A stretch of DNA of 64,000 bases from Bordetella sp. 02P26C-1 (GTDB lineage Bacteria > Pseudomonadota > Gammaproteobacteria > Burkholderiales > Burkholderiaceae_B): positions 1 through 64,000 of the forward strand of contig NZ_WSJB01000021.1 in NCBI RefSeq assembly GCF_009763255.1. Direction: 5' to 3'. Shown in pieces: positions 53,305-63,040 of the stretch. The position numbers were made by a program, and so were the translations under genes. The notes under the pieces were generated by a model, which worked only from the letters and a program-made list of their open reading frames with translations, did no database searches and was not told the origin of the DNA. Position 1 is the stretch's first letter. Every line of letters starts with the position of its first letter.

Positions 53305-53404
53305 GCGCCGTTACGGGGGCTGTAGTTCAGCGGGCACCCGAAAAGGGTGCCCGAAAGGGCCGTAATATTACAAGATCGGCGCGTGGCAGGCAGGCAATAC
53401 GGCC

Positions 53405-54274
53405 TTAAAGTGTTTCCGCCGAGAACGTATCGCACTGGCGCAGGTCGCCACTATCGAGGCCGCGCTTGAACCATTTGACCCGCTGCGCCGAGGAGCCATG
53501 CGTGAACGCATCGGGTACGACATAGCCCTGACTTTTCTTTTGCAAGGTGTCGTCGCCGATGGCGGCGGCAGCGTTCAAGCCTTCCTCCACATCGCCGCTT
53601 TCGAGAATATCGCGCGCCTGATCGGCGCGGCGCGCCCATAGTCCGGCAAAGCAATCGGCCTGCAGCTCCATGCGCACCGATAATGCATTGGCCTGGGACG
53701 GCTGTCGGCGACGTAGTTGATCGACCTGATCCGAAATGCCCAATAAATGCTGTACGTGGTGCCCGACCTCATGCGCAATCACATAGGCCTGCGCGAAATC
53801 GCCGGGCGCATTCAATTTGCGCTCCATTTCATCGAAGAAGCTCAGGTCGATATAGACCTTGTTATCGCCGGGACAGTAAAACGGCCCCATGGCCGACTGG
53901 CCGGTACCGCAAGCGGTGGGCGTCGCGCCTCGAAACAGCACCATCTTGGGCGCGATATATTGCCGATTAAGATTTTGCCGAAAAATATCGTTCCAGATGT
54001 CTTCGGTTTCGCCTAACACTTGCGCGACGAACTTGGTTTGGGGATCATTGGCGGGAGGCTGCGTCGACGTCTGTTGTTGTACTGGGGCATTTCCATCCGC
54101 CATTTGTAGAACCACGGAGGGGTCTACACCAAAATAAATTGCCACTAGTGCCAGTACGATGGCGCCGATTCCCATTGGCCCGCGACGGCCGCCAAACCCA
54201 CCGCCTCCAAATGATGGTCCGCTAGAACGACGATCCTCGATGTTGCGGCTTTCCCGTGACTTACCCATGCGCAT
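53405..54274 (-). CDS. Neutral zinc metallopeptidase (YpfJ family)
   Basis: 289 residues. A Gly/Arg/Ser-rich cytoplasmic start, one membrane segment at about 33-50, then a proline-rich linker and the peptidase domain. The zinc site is HEVGHH with a downstream Glu in ELQADCFAGLW, as in the neutral zinc metallopeptidase family. CGTGQSAMGPFYCPGD supplies two cysteines that may form a disulfide. Anchored in the inner membrane with the domain outside. Physiological substrate unknown. Confidence 0.9.
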   Translation of the reverse strand: MRMGKSRESRNIEDRRSSGPSFGGGGFGGRRGPMGIGAIVLALVAIYFGVDPSVVLQMADGNAPVQQQTSTQPPANDPQTKFVAQVLGETEDIWNDIFRQNLNRQYIAPKMVLFRGATPTACGTGQSAMGPFYCPGDNKVYIDLSFFDEMERKLNAPGDFAQAYVIAHEVGHHVQHLLGISDQVDQLRRRQPSQANALSVRMELQADCFAGLWARRADQARDILESGDVEEGLNAAAAIGDDTLQKKSQGYVVPDAFTHGSSAQRVKWFKRGLDSGDLRQCDTFSAETL

Positions 54275-54318
54275 GTTGATTCTCCTGAGCAGGCGCTAAT
54301 GATGCTAGGATAAAACGT

Positions 54319-54945
54319 ATGGCAATCTTTTTCTCTATTCACCCCGACAATCCGCAACTGCGTTTGCTTAAACAGGCCGCGCAGTGGCTCAATGATGGCG
54401 GTTTGGTCGCTGTGCCGACCGACTCGAGTTATGCGGTGGTTGCGCGTTTGGACGACAAGGCTGCGGCCGACGGATTGCGGCGTCTACGCGGGCTGGATGA
54501 TCGCCACCATTTGACGTTGATATGTCGCGACCTGGCGGAAATTGGCCATTTTGCGCGCGTCGACAATAAACAATATCGCTTATTGAAAGCCGCCACGCCG
54601 GGGCCTTGGACCTTTATTCTCGAGGCCACGCGCGAGGTGCCGCGCCGGGTCTCGCATCCTTCGCGCAAAACGATAGGCATACGCGTGCCCGATCATCTGG
54701 TGACACTCGGCTTGCTCGATGCGGTCGGGGCTCCCCTGTTATCGACCACGCTGATCCCTCAGGGTGAAGAAGAAGCGCTTAACGACGCCGAAATCATTCA
54801 AGAGCGCTATGCGCATCAGCTCGCCGCCGTGATCGACGCGGGGGCGTGCCCACAACTTCCTACTACCGTCATCGATTTGACCGGCGATGAGCCGGCCGTC
54901 ATGCGCCACGGGCGGGGCGACCCTGCCACGCTCGGGCTGGCCTGA
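54319..54945 (+). CDS. YciO/YrdC/Sua5 family protein (L-threonylcarbamoyladenylate synthase type)
   Basis: 208 residues of the YrdC fold. AAQWLNDGGLVAVPTDSSYAV is the conserved start, HHLTLICRDLAEIG and TPGPWTFILEAT follow, and KTIGIRVPDH is the typical core. Members with KRP-type motifs make threonylcarbamoyl-AMP for tRNA t6A; the YciO branch, which this resembles in length and in having LLKAATPGPWTFIL, is a close relative of less certain role. Divergent from the metallopeptidase gene by 44 bp. Confidence 0.88.
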   Translation: MAIFFSIHPDNPQLRLLKQAAQWLNDGGLVAVPTDSSYAVVARLDDKAAADGLRRLRGLDDRHHLTLICRDLAEIGHFARVDNKQYRLLKAATPGPWTFILEATREVPRRVSHPSRKTIGIRVPDHLVTLGLLDAVGAPLLSTTLIPQGEEEALNDAEIIQERYAHQLAAVIDAGACPQLPTTVIDLTGDEPAVMRHGRGDPATLGLA

Positions 54946-54973
54946 ACTCCCCCGCTAAACCTTCCGGCGCCTC

Positions 54974-55621
54974 ATGTCCGACCTTATTCAGTCCATCGCG
55001 ATCTACGCGATTCCCGTTATTTTCGCGATCACACTGCACGAGGCCGCCCACGGTTACGTTGCACGCTTGTTCGGTGATCGGACCGCCGAACAGGCGGGAC
55101 GCATCACGCTAAACCCGATACGGCATATCGATCCGGTGGGCACCATTGCGGTGCCTGTCGCGATTTTGCTTATGTCCAAACTGCTCGGGGGGCCGGCCAT
55201 GCTGTTTGGCTGGGCCAAACCCGTGCCCGTGGACTTTGGCAGGCTGCGCCGGCCCAAGCAGGACATGCTGTGGGTCGCCCTGGCCGGGCCGGCGGCGAAT
55301 CTGCTGATGGCCATATTGTGGGTGCTTTCCATGCGTCTGCTTTTGGCCACAGGCGTGGAGGAAGGCTACTGGTACGAAGTCGGCATGGCTGGCATCAATG
55401 TGAACCTCGTGTTGATGGCGCTGAACCTGCTGCCGATTTTGCCGCTGGATGGCGGCCGCGTGCTGTTTAGCCTGCTGCCGCACCGACTGGCTTGGCAATA
55501 TTCGCGTATCGAGCCCTATGGTCTGTTGATCGTGATCGTGTTGCTGGCGACCGATGTCCTGTGGACGCTGATGCGCCCGGTCATGGACGTGGGCGCGGCC
55601 ATCGTGACTTGGTTCTTGTAA
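54974..55621 (+). CDS. Site-2 protease family membrane peptidase (M50)
   Basis: 215 residues with about 5-6 membrane segments. The zinc motif HEAAH is at residues 22-26 in the first segment, and the third ligand region is LPILPLDGGRV in a later segment, typical of the short S2P homologues. It presumably cleaves membrane-embedded substrates. It begins 28 bp after the yciO-type gene and is followed, 84 bp later, by dapA, with which it may be co-transcribed. Confidence 0.9.
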   Translation: MSDLIQSIAIYAIPVIFAITLHEAAHGYVARLFGDRTAEQAGRITLNPIRHIDPVGTIAVPVAILLMSKLLGGPAMLFGWAKPVPVDFGRLRRPKQDMLWVALAGPAANLLMAILWVLSMRLLLATGVEEGYWYEVGMAGINVNLVLMALNLLPILPLDGGRVLFSLLPHRLAWQYSRIEPYGLLIVIVLLATDVLWTLMRPVMDVGAAIVTWFL

Positions 55622-55705
55622 ATCTCAATATTCCGGTAAACTCAACGGTTCGACTGACTTGTTTCTCGCCCGGGGCATCCTGTTCCGGGTTCGGAGCCCA
55701 TTTTC

Positions 55706-56608
55706 ATGGCATCCCCGGATTCCTCAATGATTACTTTCCAAGGCAGCATGGTGGCCTTGGTGACCCCCATGCAGCCGGATGGCAGCCTGGATTACGCAAG
55801 CTATCGGTCCCTGATCGACTGGCACATTGCCGAGGGCACCGACGCCCTGGTGGTGGTGGGCACGACTGGCGAATCGCCGACGGTGTCCATGGAGGAACAC
55901 GCCGAGTTGATCCGCGTGGCGGTCGAACACGCCGCTGGCCGTATCCCGGTGATCGCCGGGGTTGGCGCGAACTCGACCGACGAAGCCATCCACCTGACGC
56001 GCCACGCCAAAAACGTGGGCGCGCAGGCCGGTCTCTCGGTGGTGCCCTACTACAACAAGCCTTCTCAGGAGGGCCTCTATCAGCACTTCCGCACGGTCGC
56101 CGAAGCGGTGGATCTGCCCACCATTCTGTACAACGTGCCGGGTCGCACCGTTGCCGATATGAGCAACGAGACCGTGCTGCGCCTGGCCCAGGTGCCGGGT
56201 ATTATCGGTATCAAGGACGCGACGGGCGATATCGGCCGTGGCGCGCTGCTGCTGCGCGAAGCCCCCGAAAGCTTCCAGGTGTTCAGCGGTGACGATCCGA
56301 CCGCCGCCGCGCTCATGCTCTTGGGCGCGCGCGGCAATATTTCGGTGACGGCCAATGTCGCTCCCCGACTCATGCGCGAGCTGTGTGCAGCCGCGTTGGC
56401 AGGTGATGTGCCCAAGGTACGTGAACTAAACGCGTATCTGGCCCGTCTTAACAAGGCTCTCTTCATCGAGGCCAATCCCATTCCTGTGAAATGGGCGCTG
56501 GCTCAGATGGGCCGTACGGCACTGGGCTATCGCTTACCCTTGGTAGAGCTCGGCGCTCAGCATCACGAGACCGTCCGTCGCGCACTCCAGGAAACGGGTC
56601 TGCTTTAA
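55706..56608 (+). CDS. dapA: 4-hydroxy-tetrahydrodipicolinate synthase DapA
   Basis: 300 residues. Class I aldolase TIM barrel that condenses pyruvate and aspartate semialdehyde in lysine/diaminopimelate synthesis. [14 protein letters not shown] holds the catalytic Thr residues, the Tyr is in [12 protein letters not shown], and the Schiff-base Lys is in GIKDATGD. The ATG at 55706 adds a 7-residue start before [15 protein letters not shown], so a start at 55727 is also possible. It is followed by bamC, the same order as dapA-nlpB in E. coli. Confidence 0.96.
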   Translation: MASPDSSMITFQGSMVALVTPMQPDGSLDYASYRSLIDWHIAEGTDALVVVGTTGESPTVSMEEHAELIRVAVEHAAGRIPVIAGVGANSTDEAIHLTRHAKNVGAQAGLSVVPYYNKPSQEGLYQHFRTVAEAVDLPTILYNVPGRTVADMSNETVLRLAQVPGIIGIKDATGDIGRGALLLREAPESFQVFSGDDPTAAALMLLGARGNISVTANVAPRLMRELCAAALAGDVPKVRELNAYLARLNKALFIEANPIPVKWALAQMGRTALGYRLPLVELGAQHHETVRRALQETGLL

Positions 56609-56626
56609 ACATAAGTGAGGATGCGT

Positions 56627-57751
56627 ATGAATCAACGTCATGCCGCTGCGTCGGCATTGATGGTGCTGACTTTGCTGTCTGGTTGCAGCGAAATTAATGA
56701 ATTTCTCGGCAACGAGGAGTCGGTCGACTACAAAAGCACCAAGCGCGGCGAGCCACTGAGCATTCCGCCTGATTTGACCCAGGCGTCCAGTGACCCACGT
56801 TATCGCGCGCCGACCTCGGGTAGCACCACGTTCTCGGAATACCAGGAGCAGGGTCGCCAAGTCGCGACGACTTCGGTCCAGACCAGCAATGTGCTGCCAC
56901 AGCGTGACGATATGCGCGTGGAGCGTGACGGCGATTTGCGCTGGCTGGTGATCAACCTGCCGCCGGAACAGGTCTTCCCGAAGATCGTCGATTTCTGGAC
57001 AGAAACGGGTTTCACCGTGGCGGTCAACAATCCTCAAGCGGGGCTGATCGAAACCAATTGGGCGGAAAACCGCGCGAAAATCCCCGAGAGCTGGCTGCGT
57101 CAGGCCTTGGGCAAGATTCTCGATTCCGCCTGGGATAGCGGCGAGCGCGAAAAATTCCGCACCCGCGTCGAACGCGTGGGCGGCCGCACCGAGGTCTATA
57201 TCTCGCACCAGCAAATGCTGGAAAAGCGCATTGGCACGGACGAAGGCCAGGTTGCGTGGGAGCACGGTAAAGAAGATCCGGGTCTGAATGCCGCGATGCT
57301 GGCCCGCCTGATGGTGTATCTGGGCACCGATACCGACAACGCCCGCAGGCTGGTTGCACAGGCCGAGGCCGCACCGCAGTCGCCGACCGTCCAACAGGAT
57401 GTGCGTGCCGACGGTGCCATGCTGGTCGTGGACGAATCCTTTGACCGCGCCTGGCGTCGCGTCGGGGTGGCTTTGGATTCGGGCGGCTTCACCGTCGACG
57501 ATCGCGATCGCTCTGCTGGCGATTATTTCGTGCGCTATGTGGATACCGACACGGGTGCCAAGCAAGATCAGCCGGGCTTCTTCAGCCGTCTGTTTGGTGG
57601 TGACAAGCGCGCTCAGGCCGCTCAATACCGTGTCCATCTGACCGAAGTCGGTGGTCAGACGCAAGTCACGATTTTGGACGCCAACGGTCAGCGGGACAAC
57701 AGTTCTACGGCACAACGCCTCTTGGGTGTGCTCAAGGACAAAATGGTCTAA
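56627..57751 (+). CDS. bamC: Outer membrane assembly lipoprotein BamC
   Basis: 374 residues. Lipobox LLSGC gives a lipidated Cys at about residue 22. The unstructured N-terminal part that binds BamD in E. coli is represented by residues ~25-110 (VDYKSTKRGEPLSIPPDL). Two helix-grip domains follow (LRWLVINLPPEQVFPKIVDF and MLVVDESFDRAWRRVG mark their starts). ATG 56627 is chosen because GTGAGG lies 6 bases upstream; ATG 56621 would be too close. A strong terminator follows. Confidence 0.92.
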   Translation: MNQRHAAASALMVLTLLSGCSEINEFLGNEESVDYKSTKRGEPLSIPPDLTQASSDPRYRAPTSGSTTFSEYQEQGRQVATTSVQTSNVLPQRDDMRVERDGDLRWLVINLPPEQVFPKIVDFWTETGFTVAVNNPQAGLIETNWAENRAKIPESWLRQALGKILDSAWDSGEREKFRTRVERVGGRTEVYISHQQMLEKRIGTDEGQVAWEHGKEDPGLNAAMLARLMVYLGTDTDNARRLVAQAEAAPQSPTVQQDVRADGAMLVVDESFDRAWRRVGVALDSGGFTVDDRDRSAGDYFVRYVDTDTGAKQDQPGFFSRLFGGDKRAQAAQYRVHLTEVGGQTQVTILDANGQRDNSSTAQRLLGVLKDKMV

Positions 57752-57768
57752 ATCCAGAGGCCTAAGCA

Positions 57769-57803
57769 AAAAGGGCCGCGACATTCGTGTCGCGGCCCTT
57801 TTT
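57769..57803. terminator. Terminator after bamC
   Basis: AAAGGGCCGCGACA pairs with TGTCGCGGCCCTTT across a very short loop, followed by TTTTT; strong on both strands. Confidence 0.92.
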
Positions 57804-57848
57804 GCGACTGGCGGTGTGGCCAGTCCAGGCGAATACGGCGGTTTAGAT

Positions 57849-58088
57849 TCAGCCGCCCGAGCTCGGCGCGGGCGAGCCGCTGGGCGAGGTGGGGCCGCTC
57901 GGCGACGAAGTACCGCCCGGAGCAGGCGTGCTCGACGAGGGGATGGACGTGTCGGGTGCGGGCGTGGAAGGGGCCGGCGCCGTGGTAGCGGGCGCGGAGC
58001 TGGGTGCGCCAGCGGTGTCGTCCTTCTTGTCGCAAGCCGTCAGCGCGACGGCCATAACCGAGGCGATAATCAAAGTTTTGCTGATCAT
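57849..58088 (-). CDS. Small lipoprotein with Ser/Pro/Ala-rich tail
   Basis: 79 residues from ATG 58088, with AGGAGT upstream. MISKTLIIASVMAVALTAC is a lipoprotein signal with Cys19 in LTAC. DKKDD follows the Cys. The rest is a low-complexity Ser/Pro/Thr/Ala/Gly chain, likely an extended envelope spacer. No known family; similar small lipoproteins are common in these bacteria. Single gene converging with bamC. Confidence 0.75.
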   Translation of the reverse strand: MISKTLIIASVMAVALTACDKKDDTAGAPSSAPATTAPAPSTPAPDTSIPSSSTPAPGGTSSPSGPTSPSGSPAPSSGG

Positions 58089-58354
58089 GTTGAGACTCCT
58101 GTTAGATGACAATGTTGCCGCCCCAGCTGGGGGTAAATCCCAATAGGGGAAACGAGTATTCAGGCTACAGGAATCGTCCGGTTTGTGGAGTGTGAAAGTT
58201 AAAGCGGTGGCATCCCAAACGTAACAGGCCTTACAGCAAGGTGTGCGACGTTTCCCTATGTTGCGAGAAAATCAGGCTTGATCGCGCTCTGTGCACGACC
58301 GATACAGCATCGTGACAGGAAGATACGGTAGAGAGCCACCGGGTAGATCTTTTG

Positions 58355-59548
58355 TCAGGCTTCCCGATAGTGGAGCCAGCCAGAGTCCAGCCAGTCCATC
58401 AAGGTTTCCCGCGCGTCGTCGCTCAGCTTGCGGCATCGCGGGTCGTTGCAGGCCAGCTTGCGAGCATCGGCCAGTGCGCGTAGCGCCGGCTCCGCGGGCA
58501 CATGAGCCGCTTCTCCGTTGATAAACAACTGCTTGCCGCGATACAGCATGCGGCTGCGGCGATCCAGCTGGAGATATCCTCGCTCCGGCCATTCCAACGC
58601 CAGATCGACCGCGAGTTCGGCCGGCGGTTCAAACACGCTGAGATTGCTGGGTTCGGTTAACCAGCATCCCAAAAAGCGAGCGGCCACCGCATCATCGAAC
58701 CGCACCTTGGCCAAAGTATCTAGCGTGGCCTGCACCAGGCTGTCAGGCAAGGCCGCGGGCGTTTCGACGGCTGGCTGGCCGGGATCTCGATACAGTGCTT
58801 CGAGGCGCGGCCCAGGCAAGGGCGGCTCGCCATAGGGGCCGCCGAGCAATCCGACACGCGCCATCACCTGATCCGCCGCGGCTTCGAGCAGACCGCGCGC
58901 CAATATCGCCTGCGTGGGCGCGCGGAATCCGATCGATATGGTCATGCAGTCACCGCCCACCGCGACGCCATCATGCGCTGCTTGCGGTGGCAGGTACAGC
59001 ATATCGCCCGGTTCCAGCACCACATCGTGCTCGGGCTCGAAATTCTGCAGAATCTTTAGCGGCAGATCCGGCTGCAGGCTTAAGTCTTTCTGGCGGCCAT
59101 AGCGCCAACGCCGGCGTCCTGCTGCTTGCAACAGGAATACGTCATAACTATCGAAATGCGGCCCCACACCGCCGCCATCGGAAGCCACGCTGATCATGAT
59201 GTCATCGAGGCGCGCATCCGGAATGAAACGGAATAGCTGCATCAACGCCATCGCCGCGTCATCGTGCAGATCCACGCTTTGTACCAGCAAGGTCCAATCG
59301 GGCTCGGTGGCTTTAGGCAATCGGGCGAACGGCCCGTTCTCCATTTGCCACGCGCCTTCCTCGCGCCAGATCAAGCGGGATTCCACATCGTCGCGGCGCG
59401 CTAATTTTTTGACCTGCGCGATGCTTAACGGCGGCTTAAAATTCGGAATGGCCTGACGGATCAGCAAGGGCTTGCGCTGCCAGTAGCGGCGCATAAAGTC
59501 AGCGGCGCTCAGGCCGCCCAGCAGGGGCAGGGACTCGTTGATATTCAC
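58355..59548 (-). CDS. Cupin JmjC-like ribosomal oxygenase (RoxA/YcfD type)
   Basis: 397 residues. [15 protein letters not shown] is the usual N-terminal mark, the iron site is HFDSYDVF (His-x-Asp) with the distal His in [12 protein letters not shown], and a dimerisation and C-terminal winged-helix-like region follows. E. coli YcfD hydroxylates an arginine of ribosomal protein L16. The GTG at 59548 overlaps the mutS TGA as GTGA and has AAGGCG upstream; a GTG at 59557 is too close to that site. Coupling to mutS is notable. Confidence 0.88.
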   Translation of the reverse strand: MNINESLPLLGGLSAADFMRRYWQRKPLLIRQAIPNFKPPLSIAQVKKLARRDDVESRLIWREEGAWQMENGPFARLPKATEPDWTLLVQSVDLHDDAAMALMQLFRFIPDARLDDIMISVASDGGGVGPHFDSYDVFLLQAAGRRRWRYGRQKDLSLQPDLPLKILQNFEPEHDVVLEPGDMLYLPPQAAHDGVAVGGDCMTISIGFRAPTQAILARGLLEAAADQVMARVGLLGGPYGEPPLPGPRLEALYRDPGQPAVETPAALPDSLVQATLDTLAKVRFDDAVAARFLGCWLTEPSNLSVFEPPAELAVDLALEWPERGYLQLDRRSRMLYRGKQLFINGEAAHVPAEPALRALADARKLACNDPRCRKLSDDARETLMDWLDSGWLHYREA

Positions 59549-62190
59549 GGTAAACACGCCTTGAGGCGATAAAGAGCGTCCAACGCTTCACGCGGCGTCA
59601 GACTGTCGGGGTCGATTTGGGCCAGCTCATCGCGCAGGCTTTGTAATGCCGCGGATTCTTCGTGTTGATCATGGGCGGCATGGGCCTGCGCGTCTGCCTC
59701 GATGGCTGCGGAGAACAAGCCGAGCTGTGGCGTAGGCGCGCCTTGCGCTTCGAGGCGTTCCAGCTCGCGCGAGGCATGGCGGATCACGGCTGCCGGGATG
59801 CCGGCGCGCTGAGCAACCTGGATACCATAACTGCGGCTGGCGGGGCCCTCGCGGACTTCATGCAGGAACACGATGCCGCCCGCGGATTCGGCCGCGGCCA
59901 GATGGACGTTGGCGGCGGTGGGCTGTTCAGCAGGCAGTCGCGTCAATTCAAAATAATGCGTCGCGAATAAGGTCAGCGCCTGGTTATGCGTCACCAGCCG
60001 CTGCGCAATCGCCCACGCCAGCGCCAACCCGTCGTAGGTCGAGGTGCCACGGCCGATTTCGTCCATCAGAACGAGGCTGTTCGGCGTGCTGGCAGCCAGG
60101 ATGGCGGCGGCCTCGGTCATTTCCATCATAAAGGTGGAGCGGCCGCCCGCCAGATCATCGGCTGCGCCGATGCGCGTGAAGATGCGGTCGATCTTGCCCA
60201 CGGTGGCGCTGGTCGCGGGCACGAAGCTGCCGACGCGGGCCAGCAGCGCGATCAATGCGACTTGACGCATATAGGTCGATTTACCGCCCATGTTTGGACC
60301 AGTGATCAACAGCATGCGGCGCGTTGCCTCGAGTACGCAGTGATTGGGGGTGAAACGCTCAATGGTGCGTTCCACGACCGGATGGCGGCCGGCCTCGATG
60401 CAGATTTCCGCCTGCTCACTCAGCTGCGGTGCGATCCAGTCATGGCGACGGGCGTGCTCGGCCAGTGCGGCCAGGGTGTCGAGTTCGGCCAGCGCGCAGG
60501 CGCATTCCGATAAGGGGCGCACGAATGCGGCGACGGCGTCCAACACCTGTTCGAACAGCCATTTCTCGCGCGCAAGCGATCGGTCCTGAGCCGACAACAC
60601 CTTGTCTTCCCAGGTCTTCAGCTCGGGGGTGATGTAGCGTTCCGCATTCTTTAGCGTCTGACGCCGACGATAGTCCTCGGGCACCTTGTCGGTCTGGCCT
60701 TTGGTGACCTCGATATAAAAGCCATGCACGCGATTGAATTCCACGCGCAAATTGCTGATGCCCGTGCGTTCGCGCTCGCGTGCTTCGAGCTGCAGCAAGA
60801 AGTCACCGCCATCGGCCGCCAGTGCGCGCAGTTCATCGAGTTCGGCGTCATAGCCGGCCGCGATCACGCCGCCGTCGCGTATCGCCACGGCGGGTTCTTG
60901 GGCAATGGCGCGGGTGAGCAGTTCGGCGATGGCGGGGTCCAGCGACAGATGTGCGGCGAGCTGACCCAGGCGTGGTGTGCCGGCGAGTGGCGCGATCAGA
61001 TCATGCAGGGTGGGCAGGGCACGCAGCGCATCGCGCAAGCTTGCCAGCTCGCGCGGGCGCACCGAGCGTAGCGCCAATCGCGAGGCAATGCGTTCGACAT
61101 CCGGAAAGGCATTCAAGGCGCCGCGCAACGATTCCAGCAGGTCCGCATCGCTAAATGTTTGCGCCACATCCATGCGTCCCGCGAGCAATGCGGCAATGGC
61201 TTGCTGACGGGCCAACGCCGCCGCGTTATCGCGCAGCGGATGATGCAGCCAGCGCCGCAACAAGCGGCTGCCCATCGGCGTCTGGCATCCGTCCAACAAC
61301 GAAAACAAGGTCGGCGCATCCTCGCCGCTAATGGTCTGCGTGAGCTCCAGATTGCGTCGCGTGACCGGGTCCATCAACACGTATTCGCCGGGTCGGTCCA
61401 CAGCCATACCCTGCACGTGCGCGAGGGCCTGCGACTGCGTGCGCGCGGCATAACGTAGCAACGCGCCGGCCGCGCAAATCGCGGCGGGCATGTCATCGAC
61501 ATCGAAACCGGACAGCGAATCGGTTTTGAAATGCGCCAGCAAATGCGCTCGCGCGCCATCGCTTTCGAAATGCCAGTCCGGTACGCGCGTGCGTGCGCCT
61601 TCGAAGGGGAAGGACAGGTCCAGGCTCTCCGGACACACCAGTTCTGCCGGAGACACACGATGCAGCTCGGATTCCAGCTGTGCGGGAGCGCACTCGGTCA
61701 CCCGAAACTCGCCGCTGGCCAAATTCAGCCACGCCAGCGCTGCGCGCTGCAGGCGCCCCTTGCCATGAATGCAGATCGCCGCCAGCGCGCGGTCGGCCTT
61801 GGCCGGCAGCAGCGCTTCGTCGGTAAGCGTGCCGGGGGTAACAATACGGACGATGCGCCGCTCCACCGGCCCTTTGGAGGCAGCCGGGTCGCCGATCTGT
61901 TCGCAGATCGCGACCGATTCGCCCTGTGCGACCAGCCGGGCGAGGTATTGCTCCATCGCGTGCACCGGAATACCGGCCATCGGGATCGGAGTGCCGTTGG
62001 AGGCCCCGCGTTTGGTCAGCGTCAACCCCAGCAGGCGCGCGCCGCGTTCGGCGTCTTCATAGAACATCTCATAGAAGTCTCCCATGCGGTAGAACAGCAA
62101 CAGCGGCCCCGCCTCGGCTTTGAGGCGCAGGTACTGCTGCATCATGGGGGTATGGCCGGCGAGACTGGGTTCGATAGACGTTGAATTCAC
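59545..62190 (-). CDS. mutS: DNA mismatch repair protein MutS
   Basis: 881 residues. The mismatch-reading domain begins [15 protein letters not shown] and contains [15 protein letters not shown] with the Phe-x-Glu wedge. Core, lever and clamp domains follow. The ATPase has Walker [10 protein letters not shown], then [18 protein letters not shown] and the signature [10 protein letters not shown]-terminal tetramerisation tail is present. The start is GTG 62190 with a weak ribosome site. MutL is not adjacent. Confidence 0.96.
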   Translation of the reverse strand: MNSTSIEPSLAGHTPMMQQYLRLKAEAGPLLLFYRMGDFYEMFYEDAERGARLLGLTLTKRGASNGTPIPMAGIPVHAMEQYLARLVAQGESVAICEQIGDPAASKGPVERRIVRIVTPGTLTDEALLPAKADRALAAICIHGKGRLQRAALAWLNLASGEFRVTECAPAQLESELHRVSPAELVCPESLDLSFPFEGARTRVPDWHFESDGARAHLLAHFKTDSLSGFDVDDMPAAICAAGALLRYAARTQSQALAHVQGMAVDRPGEYVLMDPVTRRNLELTQTISGEDAPTLFSLLDGCQTPMGSRLLRRWLHHPLRDNAAALARQQAIAALLAGRMDVAQTFSDADLLESLRGALNAFPDVERIASRLALRSVRPRELASLRDALRALPTLHDLIAPLAGTPRLGQLAAHLSLDPAIAELLTRAIAQEPAVAIRDGGVIAAGYDAELDELRALAADGGDFLLQLEARERERTGISNLRVEFNRVHGFYIEVTKGQTDKVPEDYRRRQTLKNAERYITPELKTWEDKVLSAQDRSLAREKWLFEQVLDAVAAFVRPLSECACALAELDTLAALAEHARRHDWIAPQLSEQAEICIEAGRHPVVERTIERFTPNHCVLEATRRMLLITGPNMGGKSTYMRQVALIALLARVGSFVPATSATVGKIDRIFTRIGAADDLAGGRSTFMMEMTEAAAILAASTPNSLVLMDEIGRGTSTYDGLALAWAIAQRLVTHNQALTLFATHYFELTRLPAEQPTAANVHLAAAESAGGIVFLHEVREGPASRSYGIQVAQRAGIPAAVIRHASRELERLEAQGAPTPQLGLFSAAIEADAQAHAAHDQHEESAALQSLRDELAQIDPDSLTPREALDALYRLKACLP

Positions 62191-62428
62191 TTGATATTTC
62201 TATACGGTTCGGCGGTGTACGAAGACGATGAATGTCGAGCCGGGTGCTCGGGACACCGCATCGTACGCCTTACTACTCATAGGCCTTAGTGTAGTTTTTT
62301 TGGACAGGCCGATTAAAACCGTCCTCACGGACGAGCCGGTTTGCGACTTCAGGGGCGTTCAAGCCTTGGGGCGGCGATGGGTTTTAAGACTTGTCCGAGC
62401 GCGTGCATCGGCTGTCGCCCGACGTATT
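62191..62428. other. 238-bp gap between mutS and the Lrp gene
   Basis: No gene seen. It holds a GTCC-N4-GGAC hairpin at 62321-62332 which, on the minus strand, is followed by GGTTTTAAT and could weakly terminate the Lrp-family gene. Confidence 0.35.
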
Positions 62429-62902
62429 TCAGCGCCAGTTGGCCAGCGGCAGCATGCTATCCCGATTTTTTACCTTACGCATGACGATATGCGAGCAAAG
62501 GTTGCGCACGCCGGGAAGCTTGCTGAGTTTATCCTCGACAAAGTTCGAAAACGCCGACAAATTACGCGTGCGTACCCGGAGGATATAGTTGGACGCGCCA
62601 GTGACGATGCTGGCCTCGGTGATTTCGTCGTGCAGCGCGATGCACGCCAGGAATTCCTCGTGCCAGCCGGCGCGCGACTGGTCCAGCGACACGTGCACGA
62701 TCGCCTCGAGATCAAAGCCTAGCTTCTCGGCGTCCAATACCGCGCGATAAGCGCGAATGAGCCCCGCTTCTTCCAGCGCACGCACGCGTCGCAGGCATGC
62801 CGAGGGGGATAGCGCGACTTGATCGGCCAAGTCCTGGTTGCTGAGGCTACCGTCTTCTTGCAAACGGGCAAGGATTCGTTGGTCGATGGTGTCAATTTGC
62901 AT
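62429..62902 (-). CDS. Lrp/AsnC family transcriptional regulator (KynR-like)
   Basis: 157 residues. N-terminal HTH (TIDQRILARLQEDGSLSNQDLA, with LSPSACLRRVRALEEAGLI as recognition region, cited in parts) and C-terminal RAM ligand domain (VHVSLDQS, ALHDEITEASIVTGASNYIL). It is divergent from kynureninase across 138 bp. In several proteobacteria the kyn genes are controlled by a divergent Lrp-type KynR that responds to kynurenine, so the same role is likely. Confidence 0.9.
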   Translation of the reverse strand: MQIDTIDQRILARLQEDGSLSNQDLADQVALSPSACLRRVRALEEAGLIRAYRAVLDAEKLGFDLEAIVHVSLDQSRAGWHEEFLACIALHDEITEASIVTGASNYILRVRTRNLSAFSNFVEDKLSKLPGVRNLCSHIVMRKVKNRDSMLPLANWR

Positions 62903-63040
62903 TCCGCAATCTCGTTCTTATCAAAGCAGCTTGACGCAATTAAATTCGAAAAACTAGGGTCAGTCACGAACGACTTTGCAACTTTTTTGCGTGCTCGCGC
63001 TGATAGTATCTATTTAGCAACTCGTTAGAAGGAATGGACT

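Noticed and set aside
62318-62342. GTCCGTGAGGAC on the minus strand, identical to a classic hammerhead ribozyme stem II
   Set aside because: The required CUGAUGA upstream and GAAA downstream core sequences are absent, so only the stem-loop matches; it is better read as a weak terminator.
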